From Fibrobacter sp. UWB16 (GTDB taxonomy: Bacteria > Fibrobacterota > Fibrobacteria > Fibrobacterales > Fibrobacteraceae): a stretch of 64,000 nucleotides of DNA. This document shows, in pieces, positions 35,101-44,800 of this stretch (the first letter of the stretch is position 1; each line of letters begins with the position of its first letter). The translations under genes and the position numbers were made by a program. The stretch lies in NCBI RefSeq assembly GCF_900215325.1, contig NZ_OCMS01000004.1, positions 124,001-188,000 on the forward strand, given 5' to 3'. Under the pieces are notes generated by a model. That model saw only the letters and a program-made list of their open reading frames with translations, ran no database searches and had not been told where the DNA came from.

Positions 35101-35540
35101 CCGAAACAATTGCAAAATCTGGAATTGTCGTGAGCTTGCCGATGCCGCAGACAACACCGAGTAACGCACAGCCGGGTGCAGCAGGCGCCGAGAACGCAAC
35201 GCCAACGGCCGCACCGCAAACGCAAGCAAGCGCTACGACGCCGGCCGAGACCGCACAAAATGCAACAGCGCAAGCTGGGACAGCGCCAATCACAAGCGCG
35301 CCGAAGCCGCAGCAAGTCATCCCTGCTGATGCAAGGCCAGTTTCAGAAGTCATGAAGGCAGATTCCATCAAGAAGGCAAAGGAAGCCGCAAAGCAGATTC
35401 CACTTGATCCGCAGCAGACGTTCACGCCAGTTCAGCCGCCAAAACCGCAGGCCGCCATGCCCAAGGATGACGACTGGGATTTGCCCGAAAACTTCAGCAG
35501 CAAAAATGCATTCGTGCCCATCGAAGCCGATGCTGAATAA
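32121..35540 (+). CDS. Class A penicillin-binding protein (PBP1A-like)
   Basis: 1139 aa with one N-terminal membrane helix (residues 5-28). The GT51 glycosyltransferase domain (about 75-250) has catalytic Glu92 in AAEDSRYW and GGSSLTQQAVKN, and polymerises lipid II. The transpeptidase domain has SSWK with Ser478, the SEN motif near residue 535 and KTGTT at about 853. The stretch between SxN and KTG is about 320 residues, much longer than usual, and contains a charged helical insertion. Residues about 985-1110 form an Ala/Pro/Gln/Thr-rich tail, probably disordered in the periplasm. It builds and cross-links peptidoglycan. It is monocistronic. Confidence 0.93.
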   Translation: MNKFVKIIVAIFLVALICYIPFYIVVFKILPERDPDNQFNRANILQVLSGETRVFYEDGENLLGAFFDANHRVYVPYGDIPVNLINALIAAEDSRYWTHNGYDLKGFMRAMVNNIKSGRVSQGGSSLTQQAVKNIFGREERSVKEKLKEFLNALRMEKHFTKEDILEFYLNQFHVSGTGKGVAIAAQYFFNKELKDLTLAECAFIAGSVKGPFNYDPFIQRTEERRQKAIERGETRLRYVLGRMVEEGYIEQADMDAATAKPLEFNHGNFRFTMSTTLERLEERLDSDFFHELFQKEGIEDWRKAQLEITTTLNAKSQDAAKRALQTNISNLQLQLGGFVLPKAQFANRARTARKGDYLYGAVDSVFYDTTGRLQSLKLNFGQLKGIVTEQSVNDFAKLAGGDVNKILATQLKPGAILLVSIIDETPIDGYAQCKIETEPVLQGALVAIQNGKVLASQGGFHNTGFDRSFKALRQLGSSWKPILYALALKYHWNYLDNLENEFNAFQYGNQFYFPRPDHKNKGDVVSIAWAATRSENIASIWLLEHLMDKLSDKEFEDVARENGFARNPDEERIKFVERLRDKFGLMMKEDVKREIEFTKARDALVERYMNDGKVLQARAVQNLRYGTFTDIGLKQAKRDPKITKYVNHNFKRYSEIWRAREIQELDPDESTKLLPLDSVQLIENFTLADFKRLNAMIEPVDSDADYFDMAHLRYWPDYRRALAMADYARFANEIGIHQKLQKVFSMPLGVNDITLAEITTAYQTLLTGKIFKCKDANWTEACFIKEIKNRDGRTIFRNKMESMTVLDDTVTTQMGVMLRSVFTNGTAHSQLTALSVKNPEGASKLRYPVMGKTGTTNDYRNVAFLGALPTYVKEKNGIALDSVIAIGSYVGFDDNKPLKSGRTRIAGASGGLPQWASFAKEEIDILGIPKQIDFLDISMIATGEVPLMLTNERGELTVDPMTGEALVNGEKGRPLPWLDVPGFTPPQVQKIAAETIAKSGIVVSLPMPQTTPSNAQPGAAGAENATPTAAPQTQASATTPAETAQNATAQAGTAPITSAPKPQQVIPADARPVSEVMKADSIKKAKEAAKQIPLDPQQTFTPVQPPKPQAAMPKDDDWDLPENFSSKNAFVPIEADAE

Positions 35541-35561
35541 CGCATAAACGATTCCTTTGAT

Positions 35562-35597
35562 ATAAGCCCATTGAATCCAATGGGCTTATTCTTTTTT
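35562..35597 (+). terminator. Terminator of the PBP gene
   Basis: Perfect 12-bp stem ATAAGCCCATTG / CAATGGGCTTAT, then TTCTTTTTT. Confidence 0.92.
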
Positions 35598-35668
35598 GAA
35601 GTATTATTTTTTCAAAAAAAGTATCAATACTCTCAACAGTGTATATTTTTGAAAAAAGGGGAATCGCT

Positions 35669-36271
35669 ATGGCCTATTGTAAAATTATCTTTTTTGCATT
35701 TTTCGCCCTTTTTTGCAATACTTTTGCACAACCCGTACCTCCATGGTACGAAACAGGAGCGAACAAAAACAATCCTGACACTCAAATTGACAGCGTTGCA
35801 ATTTACGAAAATTTATACGCACAAGCAAACGCCAATGCAAATTACAAACCTAACATTATAGGAATGGCTGTCGGAGGAACCCTTACCGTCTTAGGAACGG
35901 TTTTCATTATTTCCGCAGCAACGGACACACCAGAAAAAAAATCTATCAATTGCAATGGTGAAACAACAAGCGCCTCAAAAAAAACTTGTGAATTTCAAGA
36001 ATCCACAACAAACACAATACAAGACTTTGGAAGTGGGCTTAAAGTCGGTTTTTCTTACATTATAGGCGCCACACTTTCTCTTATCGGCATCCCCATTTTT
36101 ATATACAATTTCAACAAATACGAAAGCCATAGAAATAATGCCATTTACTGTGATGAAATCCAACAAAAACTACAGTATTACAAATCAAGACATAATTCAA
36201 CCCAATTAGTAATCACACCTTCTGTAAACCTAATGGGCAGCATCGGTTTCAATGCACTTTTACGTTTTTAA
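35669..36271 (+). CDS. Exported small membrane protein, paralog 1 of 2
   Basis: 200 aa from the ATG at 35669 (AGGGG ribosome site). A signal peptide or anchor covers residues 1-20 (ends NTFAQ). The ANANYKPNIIGMAVGGTLTVLGTVFII region forms a membrane helix near 70-90. A second helix (SYIIGATLSLIGIPIFIYNF) lies near 130, followed by a Tyr/Lys-rich amphipathic stretch and a beta-like C-terminus. The family is not recognised. Together with the following gene it is a tandem paralog pair (shared DSV..YE.L, ..Y.PN.IG.A...LTVLGT.F, RHNSTQ.V..PSV.L...G.NA). It is AT-richer than its neighbours. Confidence 0.6.
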   Translation: MAYCKIIFFAFFALFCNTFAQPVPPWYETGANKNNPDTQIDSVAIYENLYAQANANANYKPNIIGMAVGGTLTVLGTVFIISAATDTPEKKSINCNGETTSASKKTCEFQESTTNTIQDFGSGLKVGFSYIIGATLSLIGIPIFIYNFNKYESHRNNAIYCDEIQQKLQYYKSRHNSTQLVITPSVNLMGSIGFNALLRF

Positions 36272-36294
36272 TTTTTCAACAAGGAGCAACTGCT

Positions 36295-36816
36295 ATGTTT
36301 AATAAAAAAATCATTTTCATAATTTTATTCGTATGTTCATTTTGCAGTGCATTCGCCATGGACAATCAACATAGTTCAGCCGATTCCAGCATTCCGTTGA
36401 ATACAAGCACCGAAATCGACAGCGTCGAATTTTATGAAGATTTAAGCAGAGAATACGGAAAAGACGCAAGCTACATCCCTAATTCTATTGGTATAGCCAT
36501 AAGCGCTCCCCTAACTGTCCTTGGGACAATTTTTGTTTTTGCAGGGATCCCTCAAGCTGGCGATAGCGGATTCAAGGGAGTTGGAGGAGCCATTGCCATT
36601 TTTGCTGGACTCCATGTACTTGGAGCGGGACTTCCCATTCTATTATACAATATCAGACGATACCACACGCACAAAAAACATGCAGAAAAACGTGACGAAT
36701 ACAAAGAAGCCGCAGAACGATACAAAACAAAAAGGAATTCCACACAAATAAAACTTGTTCCCTCTATAGATTTAGCGAATGCCGGTGCAGGCATAAACGC
36801 AACTATACTTTTCTAG
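36295..36816 (+). CDS. Exported small membrane protein, paralog 2 of 2
   Basis: 173 aa, 23 bp after its paralog and with an AAGGAG ribosome site. A signal peptide (ends SAFAM), a first helix (SIGIAISAPLTVLGTIFVFAG, about 65-86) and a second helix (GGAIAIFAGLHVLGAGLPILLY, about 98-120) precede a basic amphipathic stretch. The C-terminus is RNSTQIKLVPSIDLANAGAGINATILF. It has no recognised domain. The shared two-helix plus beta-strand C-terminal pattern suggests a membrane or outer-membrane-associated pair. Both genes are AT-rich relative to the PBP upstream. Confidence 0.6.
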   Translation: MFNKKIIFIILFVCSFCSAFAMDNQHSSADSSIPLNTSTEIDSVEFYEDLSREYGKDASYIPNSIGIAISAPLTVLGTIFVFAGIPQAGDSGFKGVGGAIAIFAGLHVLGAGLPILLYNIRRYHTHKKHAEKRDEYKEAAERYKTKRNSTQIKLVPSIDLANAGAGINATILF

Positions 36817-36918
36817 TGGATTAAAGTTTTTTGACCAAGGCATAATCAAACCATTCGCCGACGCGATTATCCTAATTTATTATCTTTTACATAAGGATAT
36901 TTTTTTCGGAGATGCTTC

Positions 36919-38196
36919 ATGTCAAAAAAGACTGTTTTTGTCCAGATGGCAACAATCGCCGCAGCATTTTCGCTCACGGCATGCATTAACGGAAGAAATC
37001 AATGCCCCGCCCCAGATGCAACCCGTGTTAGCACCTCGCCGATTATTTTAGGGCAAGACACCGTTCAAACAACAGAAACGCAGACCGGCAAGTATTCCGA
37101 GATGCAGGTCGTCACCGGCGATAGCGCTTCGCAGATTCTCGACCAGTTCAAGCTCTCAACGCCCGACCAGATTCTGACTCCGGAACAGACGCCGACCATT
37201 CTCGTACAAACTCGAATCGATACGGTCTTGATGATGTTGCCGCCATGCGACAAGACGCATTTTTCGCATTGCACACTCGAAACGACGATGGACCCGTACA
37301 AGGCATTCCCGGCACTCGCCAATTACGTCTTTAGCTACGCCGACACGCTCAGCCGCGCAGGCCAAACAGACTCCGCCTCCGTCATCTTGAACAGCTTCTC
37401 GACAATGGCTCCGATGTGGGAAAAATGGCAAGCGCATTCGGATACGCTCCGCGAAGCTTTCGGCAAACGCCGTGAAGAAAAGGCAAAAGAATTTGAATCG
37501 ATGGCACTCCAGATTCAGAACATGAACCGCGTGCAAGCCTCGTACAGCATGGTCGCCGAAACGGCTGACAGTTTGATTGCTCAGCTCGCTCCGGGTGACT
37601 CGCTCGCGAACTGGGCTAAAGACCAGAAGAAAATCGCTTATACGAACACACTCAAGAAAGCTTCGAAAGAATTTGACGAAATTAAGATTCTCGCCGATGA
37701 AAAGGCGCAATTCGCCGAAGCCCGCAAGCAGACCGAAACTTTCCGCATCCGCTACCGCGATTTCGAAGATACGCTCCATGTGCAAGCATTCTTGAATCAC
37801 GTTGACGAACTCGAAAAGGCTACCGATTCCGAGACCGCCAAAATGTGGGAAAAGCAGGACCCTGCCGCAGCACTCGCCAAGGCCGACACGCTTATTGCAA
37901 ACGAAAAGTTTGACAAGGCCAAGGATTTGCTGAACAAACTCAAGACGAGCAAGCTCCGCAAAGAAGCAAACGAAAAGTACATCGCTCTTGCCGATGCCTA
38001 CTGCAACAAACAGCGCAAAACAACATCGCAGATTTTTGCCAAGTCCTTGAAGCAAACGGACGAAGAAAAGAAAAAGAAATTGCTGAACGACGCCATCGCA
38101 CCACTCGACAAATGCCTTGCGGAATTCCCGGAAACAACGCAGCGCGAAAAAGTCGAAAGCAACAGAAAGTTTATTGAAAAGGAACTCGCCAAGTGA
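36919..38196 (+). CDS. Helical lipoprotein, possibly TPR-like
   Basis: 425 aa with a lipoprotein signal (lipobox SLTAC, Cys near residue 21). An N-terminal disordered stretch and a conserved-looking Cys pair (PPCDKTHFSHC) precede a long all-helical region (about 130-420) with repeat-like KAxxLLxxLK segments resembling tetratricopeptide or coiled-coil repeats. No precise family is recognised. The ribosome site is GGAG. Its stop overlaps the GTG of the following permease gene by 4 bp, so the two are translationally coupled. Confidence 0.65.
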   Translation: MSKKTVFVQMATIAAAFSLTACINGRNQCPAPDATRVSTSPIILGQDTVQTTETQTGKYSEMQVVTGDSASQILDQFKLSTPDQILTPEQTPTILVQTRIDTVLMMLPPCDKTHFSHCTLETTMDPYKAFPALANYVFSYADTLSRAGQTDSASVILNSFSTMAPMWEKWQAHSDTLREAFGKRREEKAKEFESMALQIQNMNRVQASYSMVAETADSLIAQLAPGDSLANWAKDQKKIAYTNTLKKASKEFDEIKILADEKAQFAEARKQTETFRIRYRDFEDTLHVQAFLNHVDELEKATDSETAKMWEKQDPAAALAKADTLIANEKFDKAKDLLNKLKTSKLRKEANEKYIALADAYCNKQRKTTSQIFAKSLKQTDEEKKKKLLNDAIAPLDKCLAEFPETTQREKVESNRKFIEKELAK

Positions 38197-38963
38197 CAGA
38201 CTGGTGGAATTACGCCCAGTACCCGGCGTTCTTTATTTTGGGTGCAGTCGTAAGTCTCATCAACAGCATCGCAGGCGGCGGATCTACGCTTAGCCTCCCC
38301 ATCATGATTTTCCTCGGGCTCCCCGCGACCGTCGCCAACGGCACAAACCGCATCGGGCTCATCATCGGGAATTTCAGCAGTGCTTTTAATCTCGCACGTC
38401 ATGGCTATTTGAACAAGAAAATTTTCTTGCAGCTCTTGTTGCCGACATTTTTTGGCGCACTCGTCGGCGCTTGCTTTTTGGTGCGCATTGGCGATAAACT
38501 ATTTCAGGCGATTCTCGCCGTCGTGATATGCCTTGTGGTCATCATGAGCAACTTGCGAAAGGACATTCTCGGAAAGCCTCCCGAGAATCCGCCCGAGAAA
38601 CTCACCGTCAAAGGCGCCATCGGATTTTTCGCCATCGCTGTCTATGGATGCATTGTGCAGGTGGGCGTTGGGTTCGTGCAAATATTTGGACTCACGCGTT
38701 ACACCGGTCTTGACCCAATTCACGTGAACGCCGTCAAGAATGCACTTACGAACGTGTTCCTGATCGTAAGCACAGTGGCACTCGGCATCGCAGGGAAAAT
38801 TGACTGGCCAATAGCGATTATCATGGCCGCAGGCGCCTGGCTCGGCGGCTACCTCGGCAGCTTCACGCAGCGAAAAAAAGGCAACAAGTTCATCCAGCGA
38901 TTTATCAGCATTTGCAGTATCGGCATGGCAATCGCGCTCGTGGTGGACTTGGTGATGAAATAA
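38193..38963 (+). CDS. TauE/SafE-family membrane permease
   Basis: 256 aa, all membrane (about seven to eight helices). It has the TauE/SafE (PF01925) start INSIAGGGSTLSLPIMIFLGLPATVANGTNRI and a second half with VNAVKNALTNVF and AGAWLGGYLGS. Family members export sulfite, sulfoacetate or related anions, but the substrate cannot be read here. It starts with GTG overlapping the preceding stop. It is convergent with the next gene, only 2 bp away. Confidence 0.85.
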   Translation: MTDWWNYAQYPAFFILGAVVSLINSIAGGGSTLSLPIMIFLGLPATVANGTNRIGLIIGNFSSAFNLARHGYLNKKIFLQLLLPTFFGALVGACFLVRIGDKLFQAILAVVICLVVIMSNLRKDILGKPPENPPEKLTVKGAIGFFAIAVYGCIVQVGVGFVQIFGLTRYTGLDPIHVNAVKNALTNVFLIVSTVALGIAGKIDWPIAIIMAAGAWLGGYLGSFTQRKKGNKFIQRFISICSIGMAIALVVDLVMK

Positions 38964-38965
38964 GC

Positions 38966-39910
38966 CTAGCTCACCGGATTTCTGTGACTTTCGAAGAGTT
39001 GCCGTAGATTGACGGCATCTCTTTTTTCTTGTTCCGTCTTGAGGTCTTCCATAATCTGTGCGAAATAAGCAGCCCTTCCAGTATCTTTTGCAAGGAAGGC
39101 GTCTTCGTAACTGTCTTGAGCTACTGCAATTACTTCTGGATTAAAGTTGGGCATAAACCCATACTTTTTACAAGCAGCAATCATATCGTCATCGTTTATA
39201 CTGCTGTAGTCAAAATTCGTGCGTTTAAGGAGCATGACCATATCGCCCACGATTTCAAGCATTACATTTTCAGAAGACGAAAAGCGCGAGCGTAAAAAGC
39301 TGCAATATACAGCCACATCATACATCTTTTTGTACATAAAATAATCTTTCAAAAAGCGGAAGCAATGGATCATATCGCTAGAACGATACGTGTACTTCAT
39401 GGCAGAAACAATTTCTTTGAGCAAGTTCTCCCAATGACCTTCAGCACTGCAGAGCATCGCATACAAGATTCTGCATTTTGCAGAGGTCGGGTTCCACTGG
39501 ACGGCTTCGGTCACGCCTTTCAACGCCGTAGAATAATCGCCTAAATCTAAAGCGGCGAGCGCATACTGGCGATAGATCCAGTCCATCGGGCAGACGACGC
39601 TGACGTTCTTTACCTGTTGCGACGGATTCTGGTAAAAATGCTGATAAAGCACCCATTCCATTTCGTCCGAAATAGCGACATAGCGGACATCATCGCTAGT
39701 CACAAATGGATGTTCTTTAAGCACCCGCATTAGCGGTTCAAGAATTTTGAGAGACTTTTCGTAATCCTTATTCTTGTACGCATCCAGGGACAAACTCAAA
39801 ATTTCCATCACGCCTTTTCGACCACCAATCTCTTCGAGCTTCTTGCTCATGATGGCGGACTTTATTTGGAAGAGGTCTTCCTGATTTTTGGCGTCTTCGA
39901 TAGATATCAT
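38966..39910 (-). CDS. TPR-like helical protein of unknown function
   Basis: 314 aa if started at the ATG at 39910. Codons upstream to 40030 are open but overlap the neighbouring gene and show no ribosome site, so the start is uncertain. The sequence is all helical. YKNKDYEKSLKILEPLM, YALAALDLGDYSTALKGVTEAVQWNP and KCRILYAMLCSAEGHW are tetratricopeptide-like helical pairs. There is no signal peptide, so it is cytoplasmic. TPR scaffolds mediate protein-protein contacts. No partner is indicated. Confidence 0.65.
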   Translation of the reverse strand: MISIEDAKNQEDLFQIKSAIMSKKLEEIGGRKGVMEILSLSLDAYKNKDYEKSLKILEPLMRVLKEHPFVTSDDVRYVAISDEMEWVLYQHFYQNPSQQVKNVSVVCPMDWIYRQYALAALDLGDYSTALKGVTEAVQWNPTSAKCRILYAMLCSAEGHWENLLKEIVSAMKYTYRSSDMIHCFRFLKDYFMYKKMYDVAVYCSFLRSRFSSSENVMLEIVGDMVMLLKRTNFDYSSINDDDMIAACKKYGFMPNFNPEVIAVAQDSYEDAFLAKDTGRAAYFAQIMEDLKTEQEKRDAVNLRQLFESHRNPVS

Positions 39911-39981
39911 ACATAAATAATGTACATTCATTAGCCGTTTAAAACAATAGCATTCATCGGCAACACCAAACGCATTAGCAC

Positions 39982-40338
39982 TTAAGCGTCGGTTTTTGCT
40001 TTGCGAATTTTCGATTTCTGTTTCCGGCATTTCTTTTTTGGCTTTAGGCGTTCACCAAGACCCGATCGCAATTCGCCTTCTAATGCAGAATCACCCGCAG
40101 CAAGGAGTTCCTTTTGCGGGCGTTTAAGCTTTTTAATACGCGCTTCCAGGCGGAGCGCTTCTTCGCGAGTTTCGAGTTCAAATGTGCGTAAAATGCATTC
40201 CGGCGGGAACGCTTTGGTAAACCTCGCGCCACGCCCACTGCAATGTTCCTCATAGCGGGCATCGACATCCACGGCATAGCCCGTGTAAATGCGGTCACCC
40301 TTGCAACGGAGCATGTAGACAAAGTGAGCTTTGGTCAT
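39982..40338 (-). CDS. GIY-YIG domain small protein
   Basis: 118 aa with the GIY-YIG fold start FVYMLRCKGDRIYTGYAVDVDARYEEH, Arg in the expected place and Glu in helix ETREEALRLEARIKKLKR. It is related to YhbQ/UPF0213 proteins, and a basic Lys-rich tail follows. The UPF0213 subgroup has no known role. I start at ATG 40338. The frame remains open to 40446 only because it reads into the adjacent palindromic repeat, giving a spurious AACAERSRS peptide. Confidence 0.75.
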   Translation of the reverse strand: MTKAHFVYMLRCKGDRIYTGYAVDVDARYEEHCSGRGARFTKAFPPECILRTFELETREEALRLEARIKKLKRPQKELLAAGDSALEGELRSGLGERLKPKKKCRKQKSKIRKAKTDA

Positions 40339-40348
40339 TACCGTATAT

Positions 40349-40402
40349 GGAGATGCCGGCATGCTTCGACTACGCTCAGCACAGGCTGCGGCCGGCATGA
40401 CA
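40349..40402. repeat. Long-loop palindromic repeat (variable-stem family)
   Basis: GGAG, stem ATGCCGGC / GCCGGCAT, then GACA. The loop is the semi-constant CTTCGACTACGCTCAGCACA sequence. It lies directly upstream of the GIY-YIG gene. Confidence 0.85.
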
Positions 40403-40426
40403 TTCCTAAGTTCTAAACTCCACCAA

Positions 40427-41752
40427 CTATTCTTTCTTAGACACAATGCTCATGTAGATGGTACCGAGGATGGCAGCACTAAAGCTTCCGAGGAGGATGC
40501 CAAGCTTTGCAGAGTCCTTGTTCGCACCGTCCTCAAAAGCAAGGCCAGTGACAAAGAGAGCCATCGTAAATCCGATACCGGCAAGCATGCCACCACCCCA
40601 AAGGACCTTCCAGGAGTAGCTCGGCTTCTTGGAAACGCCAATCTTCACAGAGAGGAGGCTGAAGAGGAAAATACCAATCGGCTTACCGAAGATGAGAGCG
40701 AGAGCCACAGCACCAAGCACAGGCACGTCAAGGCCACCGAGCTTGATTTCGACACCGGCATTTGCAAGCGCAAAAATCGGCATGATGCCAAAGTTCACCC
40801 AAGGCACAAGCATCTTGTACAAGCGTTCCTGCAAGGAGACGCTTTCGCTTGCCCCGCGCTTGAGCATCGTAAAGACTTCATACTGTTCGTTGCGGTCCTT
40901 CGTCTCGCCAGAGAGCACGTTTCCAACACTGTTCGTGAAGCTTGCGACCATGCCTTTCGCCACCACGGCTTTCGCAGGCACGGAAAGGCCAAGGAGCACG
41001 CCCGCAATCGTCGGATGCACCCCGGACTTGACAAAGAACGCCCACACGGCAATACCCGTGAAATGGAGCAGCAGCATGTTGCGGACACCGATGCGGAAGA
41101 ACACGTTAAACAAGGCGAGGAGCACAAAAGCCATTCCAAGAGCGCTAAAGTTGATGCCGTCGCCGCTCGGGTAGCCAATCGCAATCACGAGGATTGCACC
41201 GATATCGTCCGCAATGGCCAAAGTCAAAATCATCACGCGGAGCGCATGCGGCACCTTCTTGCCCAAAATCGCCATGCAGCCCACCACAAACGCGATATCC
41301 GTCGCCGTCGGGATTCCCCAGCCATGTGACGTACCCGGAGGACAAAGAGCCAAGTAAATCAGCGCCGGGAAAAGCATACCGCCAGCAGCCGCAATAATCG
41401 GGAGGCTCGCCGCCTTCGGATCGCGGAGTTCGCCATAGGTCATTTCGCCCTTGACTTCAAGCCCGATATTGAAGAAGAATATCGTCATCAGCGCATCGTT
41501 GATGAACCAGTGCAAGTCGCCAGTGCCCACCCAGCTGCCAATCGTCACCACGAACGGCAAATGCCAAAAGTGCTCGTACGATGACGGACTCAGGTTCGCC
41601 CAGATGAGAGCCGCAAGCGTCATAATGATAAGCACTATGCCGCCCGTCGTCTCCACCTTCATCAGGCGCTCGATCGGGGTGATAATCTTACGTACCGGGG
41701 TTTCCGGAAACATATCTTCAATTTTATCGCTGCTTGTTACTCGTGCTGACAT
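40427..41752 (-). CDS. nhaA: Na+/H+ antiporter NhaA
   Basis: 441 aa with 12 membrane segments. It has the conserved GWGIPTATDIAF and LTLAIADDIGAILVIA blocks, where the two adjacent Asp residues are the ion-binding pair. The C-terminal half carries LCGIGFTM-type residues (ILGGMLAGIGFTMALFVTGLAF). It exchanges Na+ for H+ and supports pH and salt homeostasis, which matters in the Na+-rich rumen. A hydrophilic N-terminal extension of about 25 residues is present. It is monocistronic. Confidence 0.93.
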   Translation of the reverse strand: MSARVTSSDKIEDMFPETPVRKIITPIERLMKVETTGGIVLIIMTLAALIWANLSPSSYEHFWHLPFVVTIGSWVGTGDLHWFINDALMTIFFFNIGLEVKGEMTYGELRDPKAASLPIIAAAGGMLFPALIYLALCPPGTSHGWGIPTATDIAFVVGCMAILGKKVPHALRVMILTLAIADDIGAILVIAIGYPSGDGINFSALGMAFVLLALFNVFFRIGVRNMLLLHFTGIAVWAFFVKSGVHPTIAGVLLGLSVPAKAVVAKGMVASFTNSVGNVLSGETKDRNEQYEVFTMLKRGASESVSLQERLYKMLVPWVNFGIMPIFALANAGVEIKLGGLDVPVLGAVALALIFGKPIGIFLFSLLSVKIGVSKKPSYSWKVLWGGGMLAGIGFTMALFVTGLAFEDGANKDSAKLGILLGSFSAAILGTIYMSIVSKKE

Positions 41753-41827
41753 ATGTTTTCAATATAGATAACTTTTTACATTTTTTTGGAGCTGTACCGC
41801 CGTTGTAACAGATAAATAGGAATAAAA

Positions 41828-44800
41828 TTACAAGAACATCGCAAGCACGTCCTTCAGCTTTTCAATACTGACCGGCTTTGCGATATGTTCGTTCATGCCC
41901 GCCTCGAAAGAAGCCTTGCGGTCTTCGTCAAACGCGTTAGCGGTCATGGCGATAATCGGGATTTCGGCAACATCCTTGTTTTCGAACGCGCGGATGCGCT
42001 TTGTCGCCTCGTAACCGTCCATCACCGGCATGCGAACGTCCATCAAAACGACGTCAAACGGCCTCGATTTTGCCTTTGCAAGCATTTTCACGGCAATATC
42101 GCCATCTTCCACCGCCGTCACAATAAAACCATTGTCCTGGAGGATTTCCATCGTAATTTCGCGGTTGAGGATATTGTCTTCGACAAGGAGAATCCTCTTT
42201 CCTGCAAATCCGGAATTGGCAACATCATTGCTTTCGTCGCTCTTCTTGGACTGCACAAGCTTGAATTCAAACGTCATGACAACTTCGGTACCGACATTTC
42301 TTCGGCTTGCAATTTCAATCTGGCCACCCATCATCTCGACGGAATTCTTCGTGATGGCAAGTCCAAGGCCCATGCCGCGGACATCTCTCGACACTGCAGA
42401 TTCTCTCGTAAACGGTTCATAGACCGTCTTGAGGAACTCTTCGCTCATGCCGATACCGTTATCCTTGATGCGGAACTCGTAGGCCGCATAGCTAGACTTC
42501 GTGAGCGGCGTTTCCTTGACGCTCATCGAGACAGAGCCACCTTCCTTCGTAAACTTGATCGCGTTCGAAAGCACCTTGAGGAGCACCTGGCGCAAGCGTT
42601 CCTTGTCGCAAACGACTTCGTCATCATTGATGCCGACGCAATCCAGCTCAAACTTGAGGTCCTTCGCCTGCAAGTCATTGCGGATATCGCGTTCCACCTC
42701 ATGGATGACTTCGAACAAGTGCATCGGACCTTCGTTGAGGTCGAACTTGCCTGATTCAATACGGCTCATGTCGAGAATGTCGTTGATAATCGAAAGCAGG
42801 CGATCGGAGCTCTGGTCAATTTTCACAAGGCAATCCTTGACGCGTTCGCTATCCCCCAAATGCGCAGACGCAATCGAGGTAAGGCCGATAACGGCATTGA
42901 GCGGCGTACGGATTTCATGACTTATGCTATTGAGGAATTCCTTCTTGGCACTGTTTGCGGCCTGTGCTGCCGAGAGCGCCTGTTTCAAAGCCTCAGCCTG
43001 CGTTTCGAGCTGTTCCTTCTGCTCCAGCTGCAAACGAGTGGATTCATCGACGCTGATAAAGCCCGCCACGATCTGGTTCTGCGCATCAGGAGCCTTACCC
43101 GCCATCACAAACTTGAGCTGCCAATATTCAACCACACCATTGATAATCATGCGGTAGTTGACATAATAGGCGCCCTTCGCCGCAAGCTTTTCACTCACAA
43201 CTTCGCTAGACGTCATTTCCATGAACATCTTGCGGTCATCCGGGTGCACAAGAGTATTTGCAATCAGCTTTAGGCGGTCTTCAAAGTTCCCGACCTTTCT
43301 CCAGTTCGGATTATCCGCCCAGTTATTCTTCTTGACGTAATAAAGATGATCTTCACGTGTAGAGGGGTTGATAAAGCTCACGAGCGTAAAGTCTTCCGAA
43401 AGGCCCTTGATTACCGAAAGTCTTTCACGTTCGGCTTCGATAGCAACCTTTTCGTCGTTCACGTCTTCAACACCGATAAGCACATAGCCATCGCCCTTAC
43501 CATCAGCAAGGCCAATCAGCGTATGACGCAGCCACACCCAGTTGCCATTGATGAACCAGCGCATGTCCACCACTTTTCTTGACTCATTCGGGCCCATCAT
43601 CTCCAGGAAAGCGTCCTTGTTGAACACGCTATGGCAAAGTTCCAAATCATCCTTGTGGATTTTCGTGAGCTCATCATTGTTCATGATGTCGTACAACGAA
43701 ACGTTACAGTCAAACCGACTGAGGATTTCCTTGTACAGATCGTTCATGGCACTCGGGTAAACAACATACGATCCCGATTCCGGATTCACGTAGTAAATGT
43801 GAATAAAGTTCTTGGACAAAAGACCGAGAAGTTTCATCTGCATGTAGCGCACCTTGCCCACTTCGTCTTGTTTCATACGTTCAGTCTCGTTCACAATGCT
43901 TCGGATGGCCACACGGCGGAGCAACACAAAATAAGCCGCAAAAAATACGAACACTACAACGCCAAAGCAAAGAAGGATAAAGCGGACTTTATGGATTGCC
44001 GACATCGCCACCTTTTCAGGAGACGAAATCACAATACTCCAGTGATTCACTGCCAAAGGCTTGTAATAGAAACAGTTCGATTCTTCCCAGTAGTTTTCGA
44101 CGCAGGCTTCACCAGAAGCGCCAGCAAGTACGCTATCCACAAGGGCAGAGAACAAGCCCTTTTCATTATCCATCTCGTTCTTGTAATCATGGACGCTCTT
44201 CAGCGAATCGTGCTTGGTATCTGCAATCAGGCGGCCATCGTCGCGATTGATGACGTACACGTACATTTTACGGTCATAGCGCTTGTCCTTACGCAAGTAT
44301 TGATGGATCAAGCCCAAACTGAAATTCCAGTAGGCCACAGCAACCGTATGACCATGACTTTTAATCGGCACAAAATGGTACAAGAGCTTTTCTTCTTGCT
44401 TATCGCTTTCAAGGCGCACCGTCACATGCGGATTCGGCGTTGCCTCCTGTTCAAAGGACAACTTCATTTTCGAGGAACTCGTTACCACGCCATCTGGCAA
44501 AATCACCGTATCGCCCGGCAAGAGAATGCTGATTTTCTGGTCGCGCAAAAACGGCTGCATTTCACCCAATTTCGGCTGCAGGCTGTCAACAGAATAATCG
44601 CCACGGTCCCCCAAGGCATCCGCCACAAACTGGAGCGCTCCACCGTAATGCAGGTTATTCATTATAAATTCGTTCGACGCCACCTCGGCATATTCACGAA
44701 GTCTATTGAAGCAACCGTCTTCAACGATTTTCAAAACCTTTTGGCAGATAAACAAAAAAACAAAAGCCGTCACCACAAAAAGAATTACAGCAAAAACAAG

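Noticed and set aside
40339-40446. N-terminal extension of the GIY-YIG protein.
   Set aside because: It is again the translated palindromic repeat (AACAERSRS). The conserved protein begins at 40338.
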